From NCBI GenBank assembly GCA_019633425.1, contig WSUB01000251.1, positions 1 to 45,093 on the forward strand: 45,093 nucleotides of DNA. Reading direction: 5' to 3'. The notes under the pieces were generated by a model. That model did not search any database. It was not told the origin of the DNA and saw only the letters and a list, made by a program, of their open reading frames with translations. Of the stretch, positions 1 to 9,823 are shown piece by piece. The position numbers and the translations under genes were made by a program. The DNA comes from Tulasnella sp. 424 (taxonomy: Eukaryota > Basidiomycota > Agaricomycetes > Cantharellales > Tulasnellaceae). How positions within the stretch are numbered: position 1 is the stretch's first letter; every line of letters begins with the position of its first letter.

Positions 1-630
1 CTGTCAGCTTGTGCAGAATAAAGCTAAGCGCTCCCCGATAACTCGAGAGGCTGGGCACGACGTTCCTATGGCGTCATGGCGCTTCGGTTCGGGCTGTGCA
101 CCACATGGAAGAACCCACCGAATTGTGAGATCGATTAGACCGCAGTGTAATCTTTCTACTATAATTCGATCGTGCCCGCGAGGGACGGGGATGATAGTGC
201 AACGCGAGCGCCGGACACTCGTAGAACTCGGCAAATAGGAAACAAGACAGAGGGATCTTGGCCACATTCGCTAGTGTAAAATGCGTATCAGTGTTCATAT
301 GGCCTCGGTGATGTGTGGTTGGCGGAGTAGTAAAGACTTCTTACCTTGCGGCATGTGACGGAACCTTAACTTTATCGCGCGGGGTCGCAAGGAACGTTCT
401 AAATCGACAAGCGCCCAGCCGCAAGCCCGCTGCGGCGTGCCCACCAGCCCCGTGAAGAAAGGCACGTTCAAATGTGGTGCCAAAAGCTCCTGCGTCCCTT
501 TTATCCCCCTTGCCGCAGTTTACCCTCCCAGTCCACCATCCACACGCTATCCGCTTCCCCCATTCTCTGCGAAGTCCATCCAAAGACTGCGACTCCTACC
601 ATCACTTAGCCTTCTCGCCTGTATCATCCT
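1..630. other. 5' flank of kinase-TPR unit A
   Basis: No gene was recognised here. Bases 1-70 match unit B at 6200-6267, and about 64-630 match unit B at about 31820-32405. The flank is therefore part of the tandem duplication. It includes the unoccupied form of the site where unit B carries the 25.5 kb transposon (TTCCTATGGCG at 63-73). The pyrimidine-rich stretch before 631 is probably the promoter and 5' leader of the kinase-TPR gene. That last point is inferred from position and from its conservation in units B and C. Confidence 0.6.
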
Positions 631-3125
631 ATGCAAAAAGACGAACACCACGATGCCGGCGCTTCTGGCTTGCCCGGGCTGGACCACGACGCCTCCTCCG
701 GTGGATTTCCGCTGAGCGCCAAGCTGGTACGTCCTTCCTGGGTCCCAGAGGGCGATCTCAGTAGCTCAAGAAATAATGCTCCTCTGGTAGAGAGCTAAAC
801 TCGAGAAGCTTGCGAAATGGCGAATTGATGAGTCATCATTCGAATTCCCCATGGACGCCCCCGAGTTTCGTGGAGGAAACGCGACGGTCGTAAAAGCGTT
901 TTTGATCTCCCCCTCCGATGGTATAGACCGAGAGGACTCGCACGATCCTACGGAAAGCCAAACTCTCGATCCCGATAGTCCGGAAGGGGAAACGTCTTCG
1001 CGGCGAAAGGTGCGTGCAGAACAGCTCCTCCGTTGATTTGTAGTGCGTTTGGGCGGCTCATCGTTTCGAACTTCACAGCCTGTAGCAGTGAAAAAAATGA
1101 ACATATCAGACGAACGAGAGAGGGTATTGGGGGTAAGAACCCTCCATCCAATCACGCGGCGCTTTCAGCGCTAACTCTTTCGGGCTCAGTTGACACTGAG
1201 AGAAGCGGGATTCTTGGTCGACCTTTCTCACGTAAATATCATCAAACTCGAAGGATTCGTTGAGAACATTTGCGAGGATACGATCTGGCTGGTCTTTCCC
1301 TGGGAAGACAACGGTACCTTGAGGGACTTCATCGCGTCAGCGGAGTGGGAAATTCCGGAACGAGTCTGGCTGGTACGATCAATGACTTTCCTTCAACCAC
1401 CTCTGACACTCTGAATTCAAGATTGACGATGTGGCTAGAGGAGTAGAGTATCTCCATAATCGCCAGCCCCCCATCCGTCACGGTGACCTGAAATCCGTAC
1501 GTTCCGAGAGCGTTATCATGAACCACCGGGTAACATTCTCCTAAATTTTCAGATCAACATACTAGTCAACTCCGAATGCCGCGCGGTAATTACCGACTTT
1601 GGATCTGCTCGGCGTCTCACAGCCAATGATCTGAACAAGGAGACTAGACCAACTGAGAACAAACCGCAGGCAGCGCTGTCGCTTGAAGCAACGTTCTGCA
1701 GCTCCACCAATACCATGGGCATAACGTTAACTGGAGATAAGTATACGCTTCGGTGGGCCCCGCCAGAGGTATTGAGAGAGGAGGAACCAATCCTTGAGAG
1801 CGACATCTGGGCGTTGGGGTGGGTGGCTTATGAGGTAGGAAAGTTCAATTACTATATTGCTCACGATCGAGTCTCACAGAATATGCTCCGAAATAGGTCA
1901 TGACCAACTCAATTCCGTTCCAAGATGTCGCCAAGGACGCCATCGTTATCAAACGGGTCGTTCAGGGAGATCTCCCATCCATTACGAACCACGCTCGCAT
2001 GTCGTTGATTCAGGCGCTTTGTTCGCTCATGCTAACGTGTTGGAGCATCTACCCCATGAAACGACCGACCGCCAAGGATTTTCAAATGTCAATCAGTTGG
2101 ATTGTGGGTAATGCTGATTCGGGGTCAAGTACATGCCACTGACGCATTCACTACAGCCTATGATCGCCCCAAACCCGCTACGGACCACAGATACAGCGGC
2201 ATCTAGAGCTCGCTCTGCAGCGCTTCTGACGCAACTGGGACGGATGCACATGGAACAGGATGACTACGCCAGCGCGTTGGAATCCTTCACCGACGCTTTG
2301 GGTAGGTACAGAGACCTCGGCAACAGAGAAGGAGAGGCCGAGGCGCTGGATGACCTGGCCACCGTGCATCGACTTCGAGGCGAATACAGTCAGGCCGCTA
2401 CACTCTACTCTGAAGCCCTCCAAATCTGCACCGACATCGGCAACAGAAACGGGAGAGCCTCTGCCCTCTGGGGTCTCGCTGAGATGCATCGGTATCGAAA
2501 CGAGTACAGCCAGGCCGTCACTTTTTACTCCGAGGTCCTACAGATCCGCACCGAGATTGGCGATAGACAATGGAGAGCCGTCGCTCTGCACGGTCTCGCT
2601 GAGGTACATCGATTTCAAGGCGAGTACGACCAGGCCGTTACGTTCTACTCTGAGACCCTGCAAATCTGCACCGACATCGGCGACAGACAGAGGAGAACCG
2701 ACGCTCTGCACGGTCTCGCTGAGGTGCATCGGGCTCGAGAAGAGTACAGCGAGGCCATTACACTCCACACTGAGGCTCTACAAATCCGCACCGACATTGG
2801 CGATAGACTTGGGAGAGCCCATATTCTGCGAAGGCTCGCTGAGATTCATCGGCTTCAACACGAGTATAGCCAGGCCATCACGCTCAACTCTGAAGCACTG
2901 GAAATCTCTACCGACATCAGCGACCGACTCGGGACAGCCCACGCTCTGTTGAACCTTGCTGACGTGCATCGCAATCAAGGCAACTCCCCTGACGCAATTT
3001 CTCGTTATACGGAAGCCGCTCAAGCCTTCGAACAAACCGAAGATACTCAAAGTGTAACTTACGCTTCAAACGAAGCTGCCGAACTCCGTCAATTATCCAA
3101 GCGAGACTCGGACGCAGCTAGTTGA
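631..3125 (+). CDS. protein kinase (TKL-like)-TPR fusion, copy A, intact
   Basis: Eight exons: 631-726, 791-1009, 1079-1132, 1190-1372, 1422-1496, 1553-1834, 1897-2103 and 2157-3125. They join to 694 codons plus TGA, with every intron in phase 0. Visible kinase motifs are VAVKKM (ATP-binding lysine), TLREAGFL (helix C glutamate), HGDLKSINIL (catalytic loop with Gly in place of Arg of HRD), DFGSAR, WAPPEVL (APE) and SDIWALGW. The last exon encodes seven 40-residue TPR repeats of the pattern ALxGLAEVHRxxxEYSQAxTFYSEALQIRTDIGDRxGRA. The kinase should phosphorylate Ser/Thr or Tyr on proteins and the TPRs should hold partners; targets are unknown. The ATG at 631 was chosen because exon 1 is conserved in copies B and C. 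The only copy with an uninterrupted kinase domain. Intron ends are inferred from GT/AG sites and conservation. Confidence 0.85.
2223..3065 (+). repeat. coding 120-bp repeats (seven TPRs, copy A)
   Basis: Seven consecutive 40-residue (120 bp) repeats with closely similar codons, for example repeated CTCGCTGAGGTGCATCG and CAAATCTGCACCGACATCGG. The same block lies in copy B (about 33998-34840) and copy C (about 40393-41235). High DNA similarity between repeats suggests recent expansion or gene conversion, yet the exon is exactly 969 nt in all three copies. Confidence 0.8.
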
Positions 3126-6100
3126 TGTTCCTTGGAGACCCTCGAGATTGATGGTTCCAGTCTGAAGTTCACGTAACGCATGCGACGTACGCGTTTCTTT
3201 GCACTATGTTCTATCGATCCCTGCGCTAACTCTCTGTATCCGTCACCTCTTGTTTTTTTTTCCGTGATAGAATCATGCGACGACGTTTCTTGCCGTCGGC
3301 TCTCCTGCCCATTCTACCAACCGCCCCCTCTTTCTCTCATGTCCCCGAGACCACAAATCAGAATCAAAGTTTCCGGTATTTCTGAATAGCTCCATGTAGT
3401 AAAACAAATGACTCTGAAGAACGGGTGGTTAAACACCTCTCAGCGGAGTTCCTGCCAAGTTTCCTTTCGCAAGTTTACCGGCACCGTTTTCAAATATGCG
3501 GCGGCCATGCTTAGTCCTTCCGCCTGTGCCAGCTCTCAGAGTAGTAATGAGTTCGCGCTTGGGGTCTGAAATGAGGTGACGCTGGAGGTTTTCTGGTCGG
3601 CAAGTATGCAAGATTCGATAAATGAATATGGCAGCCGGACGAACCTCAGGCTTGCACTGCCGCTTGTCCTGCGTGCTCGACGAACCTGCTCCCAGACAAT
3701 AGTATACGGCATATTAGAGCTCCTGAAACCTCTCGTCGCTGCCGCGGAATCCGCCAAGCTTGTATTTTAAATCCAGCGACAAGAATGCTGTTGGTCAGAA
3801 AACATGCACGCATAGAGGGAAACTACTCAGACAACTTATGAGTATCAGCTTTCGGAACAATTAAGAACACAGCGCTCCTCTCCTTGGATAGGTCAAAGTC
3901 TTCACGTCTTCGTCTTTCTTGTTCTCGAGTATCCAGTCCGGGAGGGTGTCCCGTAGCTGGGAGTTCCTTTGCCGTGTCCGCCGCATCCCCTTGGTTCTCC
4001 TTGTCCGCTATCTCTTCGTTTCATTCTCCTTAGGAATAGGATTAGGCCTTTTCGCGGGATCCTCGGTGGCAGCGGGGATGGAGAGGAACCTGAAAGTCCG
4101 ATGATGTCATAGTCAAAGGTGCCTGTGCCTGGCCACCCGCCCTGACACTGACCTCTAATATTCTAAACTCAATGGCCCATCACTACTCACTCCCTTTCTC
4201 TCTTTACCAAGTGAATGAGTTTATGTCCAATCTTGCGAGGGACATGCGCAGTTTGTCGTCCTCGCCAAATCCCGAGAGTGTTGTGTGCCTGCTCTCGTCT
4301 CCCTCGGAGCGCTGCATCCTCTCCCTCTCCCTCCCTCGTCCACCCAATGCTGGGTATATACGTCAATCAGAGAGAATTATATGAACAGAAGATCGTGCTG
4401 ACTCGGTCCGCGACGGTAAGGACTATTTAAATAAGTAAACCCGTGAAAAGTTGGGTTATCTTGTCTAGTCCGTTCCTAGGAGATTCACCACCTCGCAAAC
4501 GACTCGCGGCATCAAGATGCTGCCCTCCTTCAGTCCAACGCGATGATTCAAAGCGCAGATATGCCCCTCGGTTTGGTTCCCTTCGTCCTACAACGATTGC
4601 GGGCGCTCTCCGGTCATCAAAGTCCCAGTTCAATTCGAAATCGTTCACCTCAAACCTTACTCCCCCAATTCCCCACTGCACGCGCTTCGGACCAGCTTAA
4701 ACACCTCCTCTTCATCCCCATATTCTGTTCGTGGCAACTGCGACTCTCAACTTCCATTCCATGATCCAATCCATCCCGCAGCGTCGTCAACCACAAAGCG
4801 CGGAAAGCCTCCGGCTACAAGGCTGAAGCCCTCGCATTCGACCCTCATCACAAGCCAGACGACGACAGCACCTTGCTTACCATATATCGGCGTACGCTCG
4901 AGGCATCAAACTCAGATACCGGTATTGAAGAGCGCGTTGTACACTACAATAATCCAAGTTACGAGCGAACAAGATTAGTGCCTCGCTCGTCGACTCGCTC
5001 AGCTGGTTGAGGCCTGCTAAACAGCGTGGGGCTAGGAGGAGGTGACCGATCGGCTGGAATATTGATCAAGGTATGCCGCGTATCGTTATTTGCCACTACA
5101 AGGGGACATAGTGCTAAGAGAGGTGGAACAGAACAACACCGAACCCTTCGACGCCATCGTCAAGCAGCGTTACAAAGCCACCACAATGTAGCCCTCCCTT
5201 TACAATCATCAAGGAAGTCTGGCATTATCGTAAGGCCAGTGCTGACTAGCCGTCCTTCGATGGAAACGTGCGTTGCGACTCGCCGTCGGCTCTGACGGCA
5301 AGATAACTGACCTATCTTGTTTTTCGCGTGCGTTCGTAGTTCGCTTCTGGGTGAGTCGGGACTTTCCTTCTCAGAAAAGTGCGTGCATTTTTCCGGGACT
5401 CTCGTTGATGAACTGAATTCGTAGGATTAGTTCAAGGTCAAACCTGGTGGACGGCGAGTGGAGGCTCCTTCCGAATACGGACCGACTGGCGGTCTCAACA
5501 AGGATATGAATGTCGCGAAGCAGTGTACCGCCAACTCATACACTCCCGACATTTCAAGTTGCTGTTTAGCACGGACGAAAGCTCGGTCGTCTCCATCTCA
5601 ACTAGCCAAGTCAGATGACTTCGAGGAGCTTGTTGAATAGCGTGGAGAGGCGGGCGGGCTATCCGAGGGATTGGACCGTGAAGATGGCTACCGTGAGGTC
5701 TTTCGAGCCGAAAGAAGAATCTTTCTCACTGATCTAGCTTGGACTGAACAGAACGACATCAAGGAAATCTGAAACTATCGTAAAGCAGGTGAACGAAGCG
5801 AGGAAGACTCGCCCTTTCCGTTCCAATCGTCAAGAGGTCTGGTGCGCGTTTGAGTTGGATTAGGCTATTGTCGGGTTTCGCCTTCAATGGAAACTTGAGC
5901 AATCGCCTGGCACCTAAATCGTTGTGGGATAACTGATCTCGGCCGGTTGACCTTCCCCGTTTCACGTGCAGACATAATTCGTTTCCTTAGGTGTCGTAAC
6001 TTTCCTTTCCTGTGGGGAGTGTCTACATCTCATTGTATCGTCGCTGAGGAAATAGACGTTGGCGTTGAGTGATTGGTTGGAAGTGGTTCGGACGGTGAGG

Positions 6101-6195
6101 GGTATCTCTGACGATGTCCGAAAGAATCCAAGAACTAATTCGCCAATGTTTTATCGCAGTCGTTTTCTCTAACTACCAGTCTCGTCTATGGGTCC
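3126..6195. other. 3' flank of unit A
   Basis: No intact gene was recognised. The stretch is collinear with the flanks after copy B (34901 on) and copy C (41296 on), starting with a shared segment at about 3147. It holds a conserved minus-strand coding-like block (3430-4110, listed separately) and a plus-strand coding-like block around 4930-6190. The latter contains a conserved NNxxPFEATVKQRY peptide at 5120-5185 followed by a GTGAG donor-like site. Frames are broken between copies, so this is probably decayed coding sequence. The unit A/B junction is near 6195, where similarity to the 3' flanks of B and C stops and similarity to the start of unit A begins. Confidence 0.5.
3430..4110 (-). pseudogene. 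conserved minus-strand coding-like block, copy A
   Basis: Read on the minus strand, peptides recur in all three units. Near the 5' end is DAADTAKEL, then an acidic stretch like TLPDWILENKKDEDVK, and near the 3' end SDPKRELITTLRAGTGG followed by RIFENGAGKLAKGNLA. Conservation of these peptides despite DNA divergence suggests a former three-exon gene. In this copy the frame changes between the first two blocks and again inside the second, so it is probably broken. The family is not recognised. Position: convergent with the kinase-TPR gene. Confidence 0.35.
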
Positions 6196-6267
6196 CCCTG
6201 CTACTTTGTACAGAATAAAGCTAAGCGCTCCCCGATAAGTCGAAAGGCTGGGCACGACGTCCCTATG
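6196..6267. other. start of unit B, left of the transposon
   Basis: Bases 6203-6267 match 12-70 of unit A (CAGAATAAAGCTAAGCGC onward). They are the 5' end of tandem unit B, which resumes at 31819 after the inserted element. The last seven bases, CCCTATG (6261-6267), recur at 31819-31825. Confidence 0.75.
6261..6267 (+). repeat. target-site duplication, left copy (CCCTATG)
   Basis: The same 7 bp occur at 31819-31825, immediately outside the right inverted repeat. Unit A has a single TCCTATG at the matching position. If the true duplication is 8 bp, the outer base differs (T at 6260, G at 31818). Confidence 0.75.
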
Positions 6268-6330
6268 CACCAGTATGGGATCGTTCTGTAGAATGCAACG
6301 TCGTGAAGGACACGTTCCGCTGCATTCTAC
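6268..6330 (+). repeat. left terminal inverted repeat (63 bp)
   Basis: Begins CACCAGTATGGG and ends TGCATTCTAC. Six mismatches against the reverse complement of 31756-31818, four of them in the outer 12 bp. It contains an internal palindrome: GTAGAATGCA (6288-6297) and its exact complement TGCATTCTAC (6321-6330), probably a paired transposase-binding site. Confidence 0.9.
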
Positions 6331-7929
6331 AACCTCGTCAGGAAAGGTGACCAGCATTTGGCGGAGCATGCTACGGGCCCTCAGCTTGAGAACCAACGAA
6401 CCGCCACAACGATAGGCCTTGCATTATAAGCACAGTGCAGCGCTGGATTCTGCCGGGAAGGAGTCGGAACGTCTCGGACAAACGCCTGGAATCAACAAGC
6501 ACACGATGCTTCAAGCGGTAATGGTAATGAAAGGAGTGCGGAACGAGGCCCAGCCTGACCTCAGAGGGTAATAACAGAGGGAAAGAGAAGGAGCAAGATG
6601 GGGATATTTAACTCCTGTAGGAGGGGAGAGCGGTATGGGGACGGATGACGGATCGATGCGAAGCGAGAGGTCCATCCAGTTGCAAATGCTGCGCCACACT
6701 TTGACTTAGGGGTCTGCCTGCATGTTAGGCGAAATGCTGCCGGAGCTCCCACAGTTGATTGCATGTTGGCTCGTGGTCCTTATATTGTAACGCCCTGAGT
6801 ATGAGCAACAAATTATGGCAGAATGCTTATGTGCATTCCTCGCGATAAGCTGAGTCGTCGCATTGGCATCTTGCATGGTGTGGGAACATACGGACAAAAA
6901 GAGTGGCATGCGGATGTGCAATGGCAGGATTAGCCACAACCGGAGCATTAAAATCTATTTCTTTAAGGGAGCGGAGGGAGCTACAGTGGAGGGATTGGTA
7001 GTTCCTTTGTACTGTTGTCACTCGTCCAGTGGGCCACGATGGCGGAAAGCCACTGAAGCCCGTGCCTGTTGGGTATGTTCGACTGTCACTTCTGGGCCAA
7101 CCCCTGCCCAGCATTCTAGGCCTAAATGTAGAGAGAGGTAACTAAGCCTGAATGCAGCGGGACTCGTAAAGAGCTTCGGGATTCACGCGCATTTTCACTG
7201 CGAATGCAAAGAGCAAAGCGTGGAAACCCGTTGGACGCCAAGGATGCTCCGATGCATTTCGGACAGTTTACACCGACTGGGACAGAGAATACCACCACAT
7301 TGGCGCTAGGAAATGTATCTAATAATTCAATTTCAAAAGCCACCAACACTCCAGTATTTCAACGGAAGGGGAGAGTGAGTAGAGTGCATTTTCATCTCAA
7401 ATCTTAAGACTATTGGCGGTGTCATGCATTCAGCGCATCGCTTTGCGTGTTGGCCGTCTTTGGGTGCAACCGATAGGGTCGCATTTTGAGCCGAATTACG
7501 GGGCAGTATTGGGGCCACTTAATCAGCATCCCACATACAATGCAAGCCGCTGTTCATGTTACCTTTTAACCAGAATGCAGAATAGAAACCGCTCCCAAAT
7601 GCAACTTGTAGGGCGCTCCCAGCGAAGCTCCAATGCAATGTTATGCTATTTAGCATTCGGGAGAGAATGCCGTCTAATAATCAGCCGGCATTCTGTGGAA
7701 ATGCAGTGTTAAGGAAACACTGCATTCAGAGAAGAATGCGATCATGATGTCCCGGCCACTTCGGGCTCCTCAAACAATTCATCTTTGTCATAGCGGGGGC
7801 ATCACAAGATATACAGAAGGTCCCGGCCGTGGAATTTCTCGATAGGACTTACTCGACGTTCTGGTGGTCAGCGGTCAACGGTCTTTGATCAGGGATCTTC
7901 GGTCCTCGATCGTGCAGCCGGTCCGTGAT

Positions 7930-8700
7930 CACCTCGCAGCACCAATTGACTTTCCCCTTCACGTTTACTGTGATCTCTCCGTCGAAGCTTCCTCTCCGGC
8001 AGCTTTCCCGCCTCTCGATTCCCAGACAGCAAATCCGGCACCGCTCTCAATCTCTTGGATCCCTCCCCCTTCCTCGTCCTCTTCATCCGCAGACTGCGCC
8101 TCGGGAGGGAGCGGATTTTCGAATTCGCCGCACTCGTCTTCCACCTTTTTGTCGCCCGAGGTTCTTGCCCCTGTTCACAGTCGCACTGATACCCTCGTCG
8201 ATGTCGCCGAGTTTTATGAAGATTGGACAGGTTGCAGTGGCAAAGACTTCCAGCAGTGCGTGGATCAGCTGTATTGCAGCAACAATGGAAACCAGGGTCC
8301 AGTACGGGATTCAATCACTAACCCCCTCGCAGCACCAATCGACTTTCCCCTTCACGTTCACTGAGATCCCTCCGTCGAAGCGTCCTCTCCATCAACTTCC
8401 CCGACCCTCAATTCCCAAACAGCAAATCCAGCACCGCTCTCAATCTCTTGGATCCCTCCCCCTTCCTCGTCCTCTTCATCCGCAGACTGCAGCTCTGCGG
8501 GCCTTGGGGAGGGAGCGGACCGTCCAATTCGCCGCACTCGTCTTCCATCCTTTCGTCACCCGAGGTTCTTACTTCCTGTTCACAGTCACGCTGGAATCCT
8601 TGTCGATGTCGTCGAGTTTATGAAAGTTGGACGGGTTGCAGTGGCAAGGATTTCCTGCAGTGTGTGGGTCAGCTGTATTGCGGCAACAATGGGAACCAGT
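7930..8700. repeat. direct duplication (about 365 bp, offset about 403 bp)
   Basis: The segments starting CCTCGCAGCACCAAT at 7932 and 8335 match through AACAATGG near 8281 and 8685, with scattered substitutions and an indel near 8490. Both copies contain the peptide-like string WTGCSGKDF, but neither is part of a clear gene. Confidence 0.7.
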
Positions 8701-8974
8701 TCGGGATTCAATCGCTAATCCGATCAACTCCAGTTCGTCACCCATCTCGTCTTATCCTACTCCTTCATCATCATCTTTCCGGTATTTTACACATTAATGC
8801 TCTCCTCCCTTCAACAACCTATCGGGAATGTGGAAGGAAATGCAGAGTAAATAGAAGGCATTCGAAAGGAATGCAGCGGACTTTGCGTGCAAATGAGACT
8901 GCGCGCTCAAAGCATTCTAGCCAAAATGCCGTGATGATGCGGCCAACATTGCTCCCGCGTTTTGGGTCCTTACT

Positions 8975-9246
8975 GGGCAGCATTCTGACTAGATTTTGCG
9001 CGGCTTCCGTCCGTGCATTCTGGCAGAAATACAGGAATCTTCAGGGCGGCATTCTGACTAGATTTTGAGCTGCTTATGTCCGCGCATTCTGGCCGGAATA
9101 CAGGAATCTACTGGGCGGCATTCCGGCTAGATTTTGAGCTGCTTATGTCCGTGCATTCTGGCCGGAATACAGGAATCTTCTGGGCGGCATTCTGGCTAGA
9201 TTATGAGCTGCTTACGTCCATGCGTTCTGGCCGGAATGCAGAAATC
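8975..9246. repeat. four 69-bp tandem repeats with GCATTC boxes
   Basis: Copies start at 8975, 9044, 9113 and 9182 (the last slightly short). Each begins GGGC(A/G)GCATTC and carries a second box, GCATTCTGGC(A/C)G, about 38 bp later. The regular spacing suggests an array of subterminal binding sites. Confidence 0.8.
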
Positions 9247-9823
9247 AATGAGGTATCTTCAAGCCAAGGCCAAAAAAGCGTTGTATCTTCTGGGGAATGC
9301 AGTTTGTCGCCCAACGCAATCCTTGCATTGTATTTAAAGTGCTCTTACCATGGGGCAGAACTCGAATGTAGCGCATGGGATTTAAAGATCGCTCCCTGAG
9401 GGTATTTTATTTCCGCGCGGTTTGCAACGCCGCATTCTATCTGAAATACAGGAAGCCGTGGTTCCGTCCGCTGCAGCTCACGGTGGAATGCTGCTCTGCA
9501 TGTGACCGCAAAATATGAGCTTTGTCAGTCTCATACCTCGCATTCTGTTCTAGATTGCTCCGCAGCAATTAATTATATCAGCCAGTCATAAGATCGCCGA
9601 GTGAGATTTCAGGGAAATTTTTTGAGTAGCACGCAAAAGACAAACTATTGGCCAGGGAAACTAAAGTAATAGAAAACTGATGCAGAGCCAAAAAAAAAAT
9701 ATCGAATGATGATGATCAGGAAAAGACCGGAAGATGAATGAATCGGCAAAACCCGCCAAGCCGGTTGGCTTTCGATACCGTCTAACTATCTGGAATCGAC
9801 GAGTGAATGCCGAGAAGTCCATA

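Larger units (their letters stand above)
6331..9823. other. left subterminal region of the giant element
   Basis: No convincing gene. The region is sprinkled with GCATTC/GAATGC words in both orientations, for example near 6819, 7424, 7572, 7655, 7724, 8860 and 8911. It includes a duplicated block (7930-8295 and 8333-8700) and four 69 bp tandem repeats (8975-9246). Open frames of up to 232 codons cross the duplicated block in several frames at once, which argues against coding. The function is probably transposase binding; this is inferred. Confidence 0.55.

Noticed and set aside
2260..2952. 230-codon open frame inside the TPR exon, in another frame
   Set aside because: It overlaps the TPR frame and exists because the 120 bp repeats leave other frames open. 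The TPR frame has the consensus residues and exact homology in three copies.
7864..9068. Overlapping open frames of 166-232 codons in the left subterminal zone
   Set aside because: Several frames and both strands are open through the same duplicated sequence, and no domain or splice structure supports any of them.
8975..9246. CRISPR-like array
   Set aside because: The 69 bp units are contiguous near-identical tandem repeats without unique spacers, in a eukaryotic context.
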